A DNA stretch of 64,000 bases from Emcibacter sp. (GCF_963675455.1 NZ_OY776217.1:3520001-3584000); one strand, 5' to 3'. Shown: positions 35,146 to 43,803, counted from the first letter of the stretch. Notes: generated by a model from the sequence alone, not told the origin. Translations and numbers: made by a program.

Positions 35146-35568
35146 TTACTCGTCCGCCGCGATGACCTTGTCCAGAAGGGCGTGGAGCTGGTCGGTCTCG
35201 GACGGACTGATCACATTCTCCAGCTCGCGGTATTTTTCCTCGATCAGCGGCGCGATCCGGTCACAGAGCGCCCGGCCCTCGTCCGACAGCTTGACCAGCA
35301 TATAACGCTGGTCATCGGGCTGGATGCGCCGGCTGATATAGTTTTTCTTGTTCAGCAGGCTGATGATGCGGCTCAGGCTCGGGCCGGAAAGAATGCATTT
35401 GCGGCTCAGGTCCTGGCCCGACTGTTCGCCCTCGTCGCGGAGCGCCCTGAGCACCCGCCATTGCTGCTCGGTGATCTCGTGCAGGGTGAAGACCGGCCGG
35501 AACAGTTTGAGGTAGACCTCTCGCGCCCTGAGCAGGCGCATGGGCAGGCTGCGGTTGAATTCTTCCAT
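35146..35568 (-). CDS. hpaR: MarR-family repressor of the hpa genes (HpaR)
   Basis: 140 residues. Winged-helix MarR fold with TEQQWRVLRALRDEGEQSGQDLSRKCILSGPSLSRIISLLNKKNYISRR and the wing QPDDQRYMLVKLSDEG; N-terminal MRLLRAREVYLKLFRPVF is typical of HpaR, which releases DNA on binding homoprotocatechuate-type aromatic acids. It sits at the end of the catabolic cluster, and a palindrome matching those in the hpaF promoter lies upstream of its own start, implying autoregulation. Confidence 0.92.
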   Translation of the reverse strand: MEEFNRSLPMRLLRAREVYLKLFRPVFTLHEITEQQWRVLRALRDEGEQSGQDLSRKCILSGPSLSRIISLLNKKNYISRRIQPDDQRYMLVKLSDEGRALCDRIAPLIEEKYRELENVISPSETDQLHALLDKVIAADE

Positions 35569-35614
35569 GGTGACCTTTTTTGTAAAGGAAGTGTCAGAGT
35601 GAAGTCTAGCGGAA

Positions 35615-35636
35615 TACTATTAACTTGTTAAGAGTA
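35615..35636. promoter_or_regulatory. Operator palindrome upstream of hpaR
   Basis: TTAAC-TT-GTTAA with flanking TACT/AGTA arms makes a 22-bp imperfect palindrome about 57 bases before the hpaR start. Read on the minus strand its core TTAACAAGTTAATAG is identical to that at 33180-33194 in the hpaF/aldolase promoter. Confidence 0.75.
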
Positions 35637-35649
35637 TTTGACATACGCC

Positions 35650-35916
35650 TTATTCGGCTTCCGTCTTTCCCGGTTCCTTGGCCCCTTCGTTCACTGGATC
35701 AGGCTCGGGCACTTCTGTCTTCAGCAGATAAAACAGCACGCCCTCCACAATAATCCCCACCACTGCCACCTTGAGCAGGGTGCCGGGCAGCAGGTCGAGC
35801 CAGACGCGGAAGCCATCCCCCTCACCCCAGACCAGCGCCATGATCAGCGAAAAGATCAGCGCAAAGGTGAGCAGAAACAGCGGCAGGTAGATTTTTATCC
35901 TGGTGTTGTTACTCAT
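35650..35916 (-). CDS. Small two-helix membrane protein, unknown function
   Basis: 88 residues. Two hydrophobic helices (about 9-31 and 43-66) with a short charged linker, then a soluble C-terminal tail rich in Pro, Glu and Lys (TEVPEPDPVNEGAKEPGKTEAE). I recognise no family. It is upstream of hpaR on the same strand, with the HpaR operator in between, so it is not clearly part of the hpa operon. Reasonable codon usage supports a real gene. Confidence 0.65.
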   Translation of the reverse strand: MSNNTRIKIYLPLFLLTFALIFSLIMALVWGEGDGFRVWLDLLPGTLLKVAVVGIIVEGVLFYLLKTEVPEPDPVNEGAKEPGKTEAE

Positions 35917-36070
35917 ATTTCCTCGTATACCCCAAGCCCCTTAAAGTCCATTTCACTAACGAAAATGCTTGCTGCAGCAGTCTAGCAGAAAAGCGCTTCA
36001 CCTGTTAACCATTTTAAGAGGGAGTTTGCCGGAGGGCCAGAGTTTTTCAGAAACTACTGTTTGTGGTAGT

Positions 36071-37003
36071 TCAGCCAGTTACCCCGGACTTGCCCTGTGT
36101 TCCCCCCTGGGCCTCGATGAAGATGCGCTTGATCTGCGGGAATTCCGCCTTGATCACGCTTTCCAGGTAGCTGACTACATTTTCCAGGTCCCCGGACGGC
36201 AGGTCGTTGCGGAAGTCGAGGCTGAGGTTCAACAGGATATCCCGCGGCCCAAGATGCATGGTCAGGGTTTCGTTGATGCCGTCAATGGCCGGGTGGTCGC
36301 CGGCGATGGCCTCGACCCGGTCGACAAGGTCCGGGCTCGCCGCCTCCCCGATCAGCAGCCCTTTGGATTCATAAGCCAGTAACATGGCGGTCAGGGCCAG
36401 GATCACGCCGATCATGACAGAGGCAATGCCGTCCATTTCCGGAATACCAAAGTAATCACCAACAAAAAGGCTCCCCATGGCCACCAGAAGGCCGAGCATG
36501 GCGGCCGAATCCTCGAACAAAACGGTAAAAATGGCCGGATCCTTGCTGGAACGGATTTCCTCGATAAAATTATCCTTGGTCCGGGCGGCATTGAATTCCC
36601 TGAGCGCCACGGAACAGGCAAAACCCTCAAAAATAACCGCCGCGCCCAGCACCGCATAGTTGATCATGATATTCTTCACCGGATGAGGATCAAGGATCTT
36701 GTGAACCCCCTCATAAATGGAAATGCCGGAGCCGACGGCGAAAATCAGGATGGCGACCACAAAGGTCCAGAAATAAAGCTCCATGCCATAGCCAAAGGGA
36801 TGATATTTATCGGCCGGTTTTCGGGATTTATTCAGGCCATGCAGCAGAAGCACCTGATTGCCTGAGTCCACCGCGCTGTGGATGCCTTCAGAGAACATGG
36901 CCGAGGAGCCGGTGAAGAAGGCCGCGCCGAATTTGGTCACCGCAATCAGCAGATTACCGGCCAGCGCCGCATAAATGACTTTCTTGGAAGCGTGAGATGA
37001 CAT
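36071..37003 (-). CDS. Cation diffusion facilitator family transporter
   Basis: 310 residues. Six membrane helices; the metal site residues appear in helix 2 (SEGIHSAVDSGNQ) and helix 5 (FEDSAAMLGL), and a C-terminal cytoplasmic domain of about 95 residues follows (MHLGPRDILLNLSLDF). The SAVDSGNQ and KYHPFGYGMELYFW motifs fit the branch near SLC30A9 rather than the classical FieF group. It probably exports Zn2+ or another divalent metal against protons. Stands alone; no metal regulator nearby. Confidence 0.9.
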   Translation of the reverse strand: MSSHASKKVIYAALAGNLLIAVTKFGAAFFTGSSAMFSEGIHSAVDSGNQVLLLHGLNKSRKPADKYHPFGYGMELYFWTFVVAILIFAVGSGISIYEGVHKILDPHPVKNIMINYAVLGAAVIFEGFACSVALREFNAARTKDNFIEEIRSSKDPAIFTVLFEDSAAMLGLLVAMGSLFVGDYFGIPEMDGIASVMIGVILALTAMLLAYESKGLLIGEAASPDLVDRVEAIAGDHPAIDGINETLTMHLGPRDILLNLSLDFRNDLPSGDLENVVSYLESVIKAEFPQIKRIFIEAQGGTQGKSGVTG

Positions 37004-37081
37004 GGGATCCCCTGAGTTTTACGAATTCCCATTTGTAGCATATTTCCGGGACCCAAGGTAAATGAATAAAAAACCGCTTCA

Positions 37082-37107
37082 TCACCAAAGCTTCACAGAA
37101 GCATCAC
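37082..37107 (+). promoter_or_regulatory. Pho-box-like triple 11-bp repeat upstream of the phosphatase gene
   Basis: TCAC occurs at 37082, 37093 and 37104, exactly 11 bases apart, within ATCACCAAAGC, TTCACAGAAGC and ATCACAGTGCA. PhoB binds head-to-tail sites with an 11-bp period (consensus halves CTGTCAT). The array is 48 bases before the phosphatase ATG, with AATGAT a few bases downstream as a possible -10 element. Confidence 0.65.
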
Positions 37108-37154
37108 AGTGCAATGATAGACATCAACCTGTGTTTATTTACAGGAAGTGTAAG

Positions 37155-38303
37155 ATGAAATTTTTTAAACTGATTATTGTTGCTTTTTCAATGTCCGTTG
37201 CCGCCCTGCCCGTTCGGGCTGAAGAGTTGAAAACGGAAAATGTGATCCTCATCACCCTGGACGGGGTGCGCTGGGAAGAGGTGTTCCGCGGCGTGGATAA
37301 GAAGTTCTTCGACCAGAAGGACTATAACGCCTATCACAAGACCCATAACGACTTCAAAAAGACCTTCGATCCGGGAAGCCCGGAGAAAAACCGCGCCGCC
37401 ATTTTCCCGTTCCTCTGGTCCACGGTGGCCAGAGACGGCCAGCTTTACGGCAACCGGGACAAGGGCAGCGCCGCCAGCCTGACCAATCCGTATCATTTTT
37501 CCTATCCGGGCTATAACGAGATCCTGACCGGCCTCGCCGATCCGCGTATCGACAGCAATGACAAGGTCCCGAACCCCAATGTGAATGTGCTGGAATGGCT
37601 CAACACCCAGGACGGCTTCAAGGGCAAAACCGCCGCCTTCGGCTCCTGGGATGTATTCCCCTATATCCTCAATGAAAACCGCAGCGGCGTGCCGGTCAAT
37701 GCGGGCTTCGAGCAGATGGACGGCCTTGACGATAATGCAAAGGTCGCCTTCCTCAACGAGCTGCAGAAAGAAGTGCCGAGCCCCTGGGATACGGTGCGGC
37801 TTGACGCTTTCACGTTCGGCTTTGCCTTTGAATATCTGAAAGAACGCAAACCGAAAATGCTCTATATCTCGCTCGGGGAAACCGATGATTTCGCCCATGA
37901 GGGTTTCTACGACCAGTATGTCCTCGCCGCCCGCCGGGCCGACGATTTCATTTCCCGGATCTGGAACTGGGTGCAGAGCGACAAACGCTACAAGGACAAA
38001 ACCACCCTGATCATCACCACCGACCACGGCCGCGGCGAAGCCCTGGAAGCCTGGAAACATCACGGCCGGTTTGAATATACCGATGAGAATGGCGAGAAGA
38101 AACTCAGCGACTTCCCCGGCGATACGGCCATCTGGATGGCCGTGATCGGCCCGGACACTCCGGCCGGCGGGGAAATGCAGAATGTGGATGATGTTTACCA
38201 GAACCAGGTTGCCGCCACCGCGGTGAAGTTCCTGGGGCTGACCTATGTGGACAGCCACCCGGAACTTGAGGCCGGACAGCCGATCAAGAGCATGTTTAAG
38301 TAG
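37155..38303 (+). CDS. Secreted alkaline phosphatase-superfamily hydrolase
   Basis: 382 residues from the ATG at 37155, chosen because it opens a signal peptide (MKFFKLIIVAFSMSVAALPVRA) and has AGGAAG upstream; the frame extends to 37062 but that part overlaps the Pho-box-like array. Metal-site motifs of the superfamily are present: VILITLDGVRWEE, the SLGETDDFAHEG segment and TTDHGRGEALEAWKHHGR. The nucleophile is probably in YHFSYPGYNE. Likely a periplasmic phosphomono- or diesterase; substrate unknown. The Pho-type promoter suggests phosphate-starvation control. Confidence 0.85.
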   Translation: MKFFKLIIVAFSMSVAALPVRAEELKTENVILITLDGVRWEEVFRGVDKKFFDQKDYNAYHKTHNDFKKTFDPGSPEKNRAAIFPFLWSTVARDGQLYGNRDKGSAASLTNPYHFSYPGYNEILTGLADPRIDSNDKVPNPNVNVLEWLNTQDGFKGKTAAFGSWDVFPYILNENRSGVPVNAGFEQMDGLDDNAKVAFLNELQKEVPSPWDTVRLDAFTFGFAFEYLKERKPKMLYISLGETDDFAHEGFYDQYVLAARRADDFISRIWNWVQSDKRYKDKTTLIITTDHGRGEALEAWKHHGRFEYTDENGEKKLSDFPGDTAIWMAVIGPDTPAGGEMQNVDDVYQNQVAATAVKFLGLTYVDSHPELEAGQPIKSMFK

Positions 38304-38328
38304 AATTATCTACCCCAACTGAAGAATA

Positions 38329-38360
38329 AGGCCCGGTCTTTTGCCGGGCCTCTTTTTTTT
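38329..38360 (+). terminator. Rho-independent terminator after the phosphatase gene
   Basis: GGCCCGG (38330-38336) pairs with CCGGGCC (38344-38350), followed by TCTTTTTTTT. A run of G after the T-tract precedes the convergent phoD stop. Confidence 0.9.
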
Positions 38361-38369
38361 GGGGGGGGA

Positions 38370-39470
38370 TTATTTGAAAGAGAGACTGGACAGCAGGATG
38401 CTGTGCTGCAGAACCCGGTTACCGGACACGTCCCGCACTTCCATGACAATCATGGGATCGTCCTGTTCCCAGTCGATATAGATACCGCCGAAATTCTGCC
38501 CGGCGAAGCTCTGGTCATTCCAGCGATAGACATTGGGGCTCACGTTTGGCCAGGTTTCCGTCAGGCCGCTGGAGGTCAGGTCCCAGACCGGATAAGGCAC
38601 ATTGTCGGTCTGGCAGCTGAGCTCCGCCCAGTGGGTATCGCCGCTGAGGAAGATCACGCCTTCGGCCCTGTGCTTTTCGATCAGCTCGAAAATGCGCTTG
38701 CGTTCATGGGGAAAATTGCTCCAGCACTCCCAGCCTGGCTGACTGGAAAGGAACTGCAGGCTTGAACCAATCAGCCGGATTTTCGCCGGCACCTGAAGCT
38801 GTTCCTCAAGCCAGGCCCACTGGGCCGCGCCGAGCATGGTTTTCTCATCTTCCTTGATAGGCAGATAGGGCCCGAAGCCGACCAGATCCCGCTCGCGGTA
38901 GGCCTCCCGCGTGGTCACGGTGCGCAAGCTATCGCGATTATACCTGAGGTCTGGCAGGATCACCTGGATGCGCTGCTCCTCCGGCCCGAACAGGTACGAT
39001 CCATAAATACCGTCCCCGTCCCGGCGGCGCGGGCTGCTTGCAGGTTCCTTCCAGAAGTCAAAAAACAGCTCCTTCGACTGGTCCCGGAACGGGTAATCTT
39101 TGCCGGCGTCATTTTCACCGAAATCATGATCGTCCCAGATGGCGACAGTCGGTGTTTTATCCCTGAGGCGGGCAAAATTTTTCGCCTGCTTGTCATATTT
39201 GGCTTTAAGCTCCGACATATCGCGGGTATCGCCGTAAATATTGTCGCCGAGGAAGATAAACAGTTCCGGCTCCAGCTTGAGGATCGGGTCCCAGATCGGC
39301 TGGGGTTTGTCCTGATGGCAGCAGGAACCGAACAGGATGCGCGAGAGCGGCTTCTGGCTCTCTGCGGCAAGTGCGGTTCCTCCTGTCATCAGCCCGGTGG
39401 ACAATGCCGTGACGCCTGCCATAGTGGCCGCCGCACCGAGATGGAATTCACGTCTTGTGATATCGCTCAT
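38370..39470 (-). CDS. phoD: PhoD-like alkaline phosphatase/phosphodiesterase
   Basis: 366 residues. A Tat signal (DITRREFHLGAAATMAGVTA) fits export of the folded, metal-loaded enzyme. PhoD signatures: FGSCCHQDKPQPIWD, FIFLGDNIYGDTRD, WDDHDFGENDAG, LPDLRYNRD, LSGDTHWAELS. PhoD releases phosphate from mono- and diesters using Fe3+ and Ca2+. It lies 69 bases downstream of the TonB-receptor gene on the same strand; a terminator hairpin in the gap may reduce read-through. Confidence 0.93.
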   Translation of the reverse strand: MSDITRREFHLGAAATMAGVTALSTGLMTGGTALAAESQKPLSRILFGSCCHQDKPQPIWDPILKLEPELFIFLGDNIYGDTRDMSELKAKYDKQAKNFARLRDKTPTVAIWDDHDFGENDAGKDYPFRDQSKELFFDFWKEPASSPRRRDGDGIYGSYLFGPEEQRIQVILPDLRYNRDSLRTVTTREAYRERDLVGFGPYLPIKEDEKTMLGAAQWAWLEEQLQVPAKIRLIGSSLQFLSSQPGWECWSNFPHERKRIFELIEKHRAEGVIFLSGDTHWAELSCQTDNVPYPVWDLTSSGLTETWPNVSPNVYRWNDQSFAGQNFGGIYIDWEQDDPMIVMEVRDVSGNRVLQHSILLSSLSFK

Positions 39471-39491
39471 AATCTGTCTCCGGGAAAATGT

Positions 39492-39521
39492 AAAAAAGGG
39501 GAAGCCCTTGCAGGCTTCCCC
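39492..39521 (-). terminator. Rho-independent terminator/attenuator between TonB receptor and phoD
   Basis: On the minus strand GGGGAAGCC and GGCTTCCCC (39513-39521 with 39498-39506) form a 9-bp stem followed by TTTTTT (39492-39497). It is immediately after the receptor gene and 22 bases before the phoD start, so phoD depends on read-through or a promoter I cannot see. Confidence 0.85.
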
Positions 39522-39539
39522 CAGTTTGTCTTCGGTGTC

Positions 39540-41795
39540 TTAGAACTTGAAGGTCATGGTGGCCAGGGTCTGGCGCGCCGTACCCAGGAAGTATCCACCC
39601 GGTGTACCACCACCGAGATAATCTTCGTTCAGCAGGTTGCTGACGTTGAGACGGAAGTCGATGGCATCCAGCCCCATAGCGCCTTCGAGGGTATAACCAA
39701 CCCACATGTCAACAATGGTAAAGGACGGCAGGCGATCGAGATTGGTGACCGGCGTGCCGGCATCGTTGGAGGTAAAGTTACCCCAGCGTTTGCCCACATG
39801 CTTGGCGGAAATACCACCATTAAAGCCGTCTTTGTCATAGCTCAGGGTACCGACAAGCTGGAATTCCGGCGCCAGGGCAACCTTCACATCCGTACCTTCA
39901 TATTTTGAGTCGTTGAGGGTCAGAGCGGAATAGAGTTTCCAGTTATCATTGAGCCTGATGTCAACAAAAGCCTCGATCCCTTTGGATTTCACGCCGCCGA
40001 CGTTGGCATAGGTACATTCATCATCACCAAGATAATCGATGCCGCTGACGTTGTTGGAGCAGATTGCCTCAATACGGTTATCGAACTTGATGCTGTAACC
40101 GGTCAGGCTGAAGCGGATCCAGTCGTTGGAATAGCGCACACCGAGATCAATGTTATCGGCTGATTCCGGCTCAACGCTGTCGATTGACGCCTGGATCTCG
40201 GCGTTATCTGAACCGGCCAGATCGGACAGATCCTCGATTACACCGTCCTTGATGGCGGCATAGTTCTGGGAGAACCCGCCGAAGACTTCCAGTTCCTCGG
40301 TAAGGTTGTACACCGCACCGACTGAGAAGAGAACGTCGGAGTCGCTGTTTTTGCTGAAGTTGGCTTCATTGCCAAAATCGTCCTTGCGTTCGATATCGAC
40401 GAAGAATTTCTTGACGCCGGCGCTCAGTTTCAGGTCGCCGATCTGGTGGCTGTCTTCCGCATACAGCAGGATGGTGTCGGTGTTGAAGGTCCGGTCATAC
40501 TGACGCCAGTAAGCGGTTTCCACAAAGGCGTGGGACGCAATCGGGTTGATGATTTCATGCCAGTCGCGCCATTCGTCCCGCCTGGTGCTTTCCAGCCAAG
40601 CGCCGACACGCAGGTTATTATCCTCAACCAACTGGAATTCACCTTCAGTGGTAAAACCAAGTCGACGTTTGGCGTAGTGAGTATGGCGATAGGACATCAC
40701 CGGATTACCGTCAACTTCGAATACACGCTCGGTATAGCCGCCGCCGAATACAGTGCCGTTGGCCTGCAGGTCACCGGTGCCGTCAAGGGCTACCAGATAC
40801 GGCGGAGCCCAGTCGCCACGACCGTTCTGCTGATGGAAATAGGGGGTGATATGGGCACTGAAGTTTTCGCCTTCATAGGCAGCCTTCAGGTACACAAAGA
40901 AGTTTTTACGCAGGGTTGACCAGGACGGGCGGAAGTTCTGGTCGATTACCGGAATACCGGTCAGCTGGTCGGTCAGACGGTCCCAGTCAGGGTTCTCATA
41001 AAAAGAATCCAGGCTGATGCGCTGATAGTTGTCTTCGTTGGAATCGTCAAAGGAGATGCGGCCGGTCAGGGTCCAGTCTTCCAGTTCTGTAACAAACTTG
41101 GCTTCCACATGGTCCCGGTAAGTACCGCCGGCATTGCCGATCCAGGCATCGTTATCTGTGTGGGAATAGCTGACATAAGCCGTGGTATTGGCAAAAATCT
41201 CGCCGGTGTCATAGCTGACAAACATACGCTGGGCGTTATTGTCGCCATAAGAAAGACCGACCCGGAACTGTTCGTCTTCCAGCGGGTTGCGGGAAATGAA
41301 GTTCATGGTACCGCCAAGGGCTTCATGGGAGGGGGAACCAACGTCGGCAGTCCCCTGGGAAACCTCTGCACGTTCCATATTTTCGGCATCCAGGTAACGG
41401 TTGGCCTTTGAGCCGCCGCCGTAGTTGGAGTTACCGTTGGGCAGGCCGTCAACGGTGGTGCCGATCTGCTGCTGATCAAGACCAACAGAGAAACCACGCA
41501 TGGTAACAGTGGTTGACCAGTCGTCAGAGCCGAAGATACCGCCTTCGCTGACCAGAACACCCGGCAGGCTGTCGATCACTGCAAGAACGCTGGAAGCAGG
41601 GGCTTTCTGGTCCAGCATGACTTTGTCGGTCGCATTGTTGGCGAAGGTTACCTTTTTACCGGTAACCATGATTTCTTCATATTCTGCTGCGTCGTCTTCG
41701 TAGACTTCTTCCTCTGCCTGAGCCGTTGCAGCTGACAGCAGTGCAATGGCACTGACACCCAGCAGCATGGATTTTCTTGAAAGCATTCTTGTCAT
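39540..41795 (-). CDS. TonB-dependent outer-membrane receptor
   Basis: 751 residues with a signal peptide (about 1-27, ending ATAQA). A plug domain begins EEIMVTGKKVTF and contains SLPGVLVSEGG, VTMRGF and the GGTMNFISRNP motif; a 22-strand barrel follows and ends in Phe (TLATMTFKF), as required for outer-membrane insertion. The ligand is not known. Sharing a locus and a Pho-box-like promoter with phoD suggests uptake of a phosphate ester or other organophosphorus compound rather than an iron chelate. An alternative start is three codons in. Confidence 0.93.
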   Translation of the reverse strand: MTRMLSRKSMLLGVSAIALLSAATAQAEEEVYEDDAAEYEEIMVTGKKVTFANNATDKVMLDQKAPASSVLAVIDSLPGVLVSEGGIFGSDDWSTTVTMRGFSVGLDQQQIGTTVDGLPNGNSNYGGGSKANRYLDAENMERAEVSQGTADVGSPSHEALGGTMNFISRNPLEDEQFRVGLSYGDNNAQRMFVSYDTGEIFANTTAYVSYSHTDNDAWIGNAGGTYRDHVEAKFVTELEDWTLTGRISFDDSNEDNYQRISLDSFYENPDWDRLTDQLTGIPVIDQNFRPSWSTLRKNFFVYLKAAYEGENFSAHITPYFHQQNGRGDWAPPYLVALDGTGDLQANGTVFGGGYTERVFEVDGNPVMSYRHTHYAKRRLGFTTEGEFQLVEDNNLRVGAWLESTRRDEWRDWHEIINPIASHAFVETAYWRQYDRTFNTDTILLYAEDSHQIGDLKLSAGVKKFFVDIERKDDFGNEANFSKNSDSDVLFSVGAVYNLTEELEVFGGFSQNYAAIKDGVIEDLSDLAGSDNAEIQASIDSVEPESADNIDLGVRYSNDWIRFSLTGYSIKFDNRIEAICSNNVSGIDYLGDDECTYANVGGVKSKGIEAFVDIRLNDNWKLYSALTLNDSKYEGTDVKVALAPEFQLVGTLSYDKDGFNGGISAKHVGKRWGNFTSNDAGTPVTNLDRLPSFTIVDMWVGYTLEGAMGLDAIDFRLNVSNLLNEDYLGGGTPGGYFLGTARQTLATMTFKF

Positions 41796-41879
41796 GACTT
41801 TTCCTCTTGAACTAACAATGAATCATTTTTTATTGAATAAGTATTCAGCTTACGCCGGAGGAAACCTAGACCCGGGGAA

Positions 41880-41905
41880 TGACTCTTTTGTGACGCTTCA
41901 TTGAC
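41880..41905 (-). promoter_or_regulatory. Pho-box-like triple 11-bp repeat upstream of the TonB receptor
   Basis: On the coding (minus) strand GTCA occurs three times at exactly 11-bp spacing, within CGTCAATGAAG, CGTCACAAAAG and AGTCATTCCC; on the plus strand TGAC lies at 41880, 41891 and 41902. This is the periodicity and half-site (TGTCA-like) of PhoB binding sites. It lies about 85 bases before the receptor start. Confidence 0.65.
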
Positions 41906-42023
41906 GGAGAGATGAAATGTGCAGATGCGAGAAACAAGAATTTCTTGCTGTGGCAAATATGTCGCACCGCAGCAATTTTATGTCAGATATGTGACGTTTG
42001 GCGGGAACCTGACGGACAGGTAT

Positions 42024-42596
42024 TTAAAGGTGAGACCTGATCATATCGCGCACCATGGCGCGGGCTTCCGACGGGTCGGCGACCTGGTGTGACAACACCG
42101 ACCGCAGCCAGTAACCGTCAATGAAGGCGGCAATCAGTTCGGCCAGGGTATCCACCCGGTTTGTCACCCCAAGCTGTTTGAGAACATGGCGGGTATTGGA
42201 CAGCAGCCGGCGATTATAGATATTCTGGATGCGCTCCAGACGGTCGGAAAAGGGCACCTGGGCCCAGAAGGCGAGCCAGGCTGTCACCACTTCTGACTGG
42301 TTCTGTTCAGGCCCGAGAATGGTTTCTATCATGGCGTCCAGACGTTCTTCAGGCGTGGATGCCTCCCGCAGGTTATCGGCCAGATCCCGATGCAGGGAAA
42401 ACAGGAGGTGCTGCATGGTCGCTTCCAGCAGGCTGTCCTTGCCGCCGAAATAATGGGAGATGATTCCCACGGACAGGCCGGCCGTCCGGGCAATACGGCT
42501 GACGGTGGTGTCAGCATAGCCATATTTGTTGATGGTCCGGATCGTGGCCTCAATCAACTGGGCCCTGCGAATGGGCTGCATTCCGACTTTAGGCAT
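42024..42596 (-). CDS. TetR-family regulator resembling BetI
   Basis: 190 residues. The opening MPKVGMQPIRRAQLIEATIRTINKYGYADTTVSRIARTAGLSVGIISHYFGGKDSLLEATM closely follows the BetI pattern, and conserved AWLAFWAQVPF and RRLLSNTRHVL segments of the ligand domain are also BetI-like. BetI represses choline-to-betaine genes and responds to choline. However, no betA, betB or choline transporter is here; the neighbour, 10 bases upstream, is an MFS gene. It may control that transporter or bet genes elsewhere. Confidence 0.85.
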   Translation of the reverse strand: MPKVGMQPIRRAQLIEATIRTINKYGYADTTVSRIARTAGLSVGIISHYFGGKDSLLEATMQHLLFSLHRDLADNLREASTPEERLDAMIETILGPEQNQSEVVTAWLAFWAQVPFSDRLERIQNIYNRRLLSNTRHVLKQLGVTNRVDTLAELIAAFIDGYWLRSVLSHQVADPSEARAMVRDMIRSHL

Positions 42597-42606
42597 TCTG
42601 TTCCCG

Positions 42607-43803
42607 CTAGTTCTCAGCCGAAGAAACGGCTGCTTCTCCCTGTTTTGAAAAGACTAGCTGACTGACAAGATGAATGGCAAGCAGCAAATGCGCCACCGCC
42701 AGCAGCAGGAAGAAGCCGACATCATCAAGAATCCCCATCAGATAACCACACAATAACGGTCCGATAGCCGCCCCCAAACCGTTCACCAGCAGCAGGCCGG
42801 CACTGGCTGACAGCGCTGCATCCGGTGATTTGAGGTTGTTATATCCATGGGTGATACTCAGGGAATAAATCGGGAAACTCAGGCCGCCGATCAGAAAGGC
42901 ACTTCCCAACAGGACCACAATATTTTCAGACTCCAGGTAAAACATACCCAGGCAGATCACAACACAGGACAGGGCAAGCCACAGCTTCAGGGAAAGATGA
43001 TCCAGCCTGGCCCCGAGCAAGGCGACCGGGAACTGGGAAAACACCGCGCCTACAATGAAAGACACACAGAAAAAAGCCACCTGTTGAATTGAAAGCCCGA
43101 CAGAATGGGCAAACACCGGCGCCATGCCGGCAATACAGCCAACGGACGTTCCCACAAAGAAAGAGCCGGACAGGCTCGTTGCCTTGACTTCCCGCAATTG
43201 TCCAAGACTGAAAGGTCGCATACCGGAGAAGACCGGTGACTTTAATGCCGGAACTGTTATGAAAATAATGGACAGCGTAACCATCAGGCAAACCAGATAA
43301 AAATAATCTGCCAGGTTCTGCAAATCGACAGACAGGAAAACCTGGCCCATAGCCAGTCCCGCATACCAGCACATCATATAGAGAGACAACAGAAAGCCGC
43401 GGCTTTTCCTGCAGGATTGCAGGTTCAGCCAGCTTTCGATCACCACATAGAGCCCGCCCATGGAAATCCCGTTCACGACCTGCAACAATGTCCATTCAAC
43501 CGGGTTCTGACTCACGGCCAGTAAATATGCGGTCAGGACCACCAGTCCTGCGTAAAGCCGAAAGGCCCAGGCGTGGCGGAAAAAGGAAATAAACTGTGGC
43601 GCCACAAGGGTGCCCAGCAAAAATCCCACATAGAAAGCCGTCATAACGATACCGGTGACCTGGCTGTCAAAGCCATTCACCGACGCGCGATAACTTATAA
43701 TAATTTCCAAAAGACCGCTGCCCACAAACAGCAACAACCCGGCCAGAAATACCGGCCAGGTCTTTTTAAGGTCTCTCAGGAATAAATACCGGATACTCTC
43801 CAT
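42607..43803 (-). CDS. MFS transporter, YcaD-like
   Basis: 398 residues with twelve predicted membrane helices in two halves. ISMGGLYVVIESWLN in the first half and PIYSLSITHGYNN in the second are typical of the YcaD branch of the major facilitator superfamily, whose substrates are unknown. It precedes the BetI-like regulator gene with a 10-base gap, so they are probably one transcript. Choline or betaine as substrate would be a guess. Confidence 0.85.
   Translation of the reverse strand: MESIRYLFLRDLKKTWPVFLAGLLLFVGSGLLEIIISYRASVNGFDSQVTGIVMTAFYVGFLLGTLVAPQFISFFRHAWAFRLYAGLVVLTAYLLAVSQNPVEWTLLQVVNGISMGGLYVVIESWLNLQSCRKSRGFLLSLYMMCWYAGLAMGQVFLSVDLQNLADYFYLVCLMVTLSIIFITVPALKSPVFSGMRPFSLGQLREVKATSLSGSFFVGTSVGCIAGMAPVFAHSVGLSIQQVAFFCVSFIVGAVFSQFPVALLGARLDHLSLKLWLALSCVVICLGMFYLESENIVVLLGSAFLIGGLSFPIYSLSITHGYNNLKSPDAALSASAGLLLVNGLGAAIGPLLCGYLMGILDDVGFFLLLAVAHLLLAIHLVSQLVFSKQGEAAVSSAEN

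Noticed and set aside
37188..38258. 356-codon minus-strand ORF
   Set aside because: Antisense to the secreted phosphatase, which has a signal peptide, metal motifs and a terminator.
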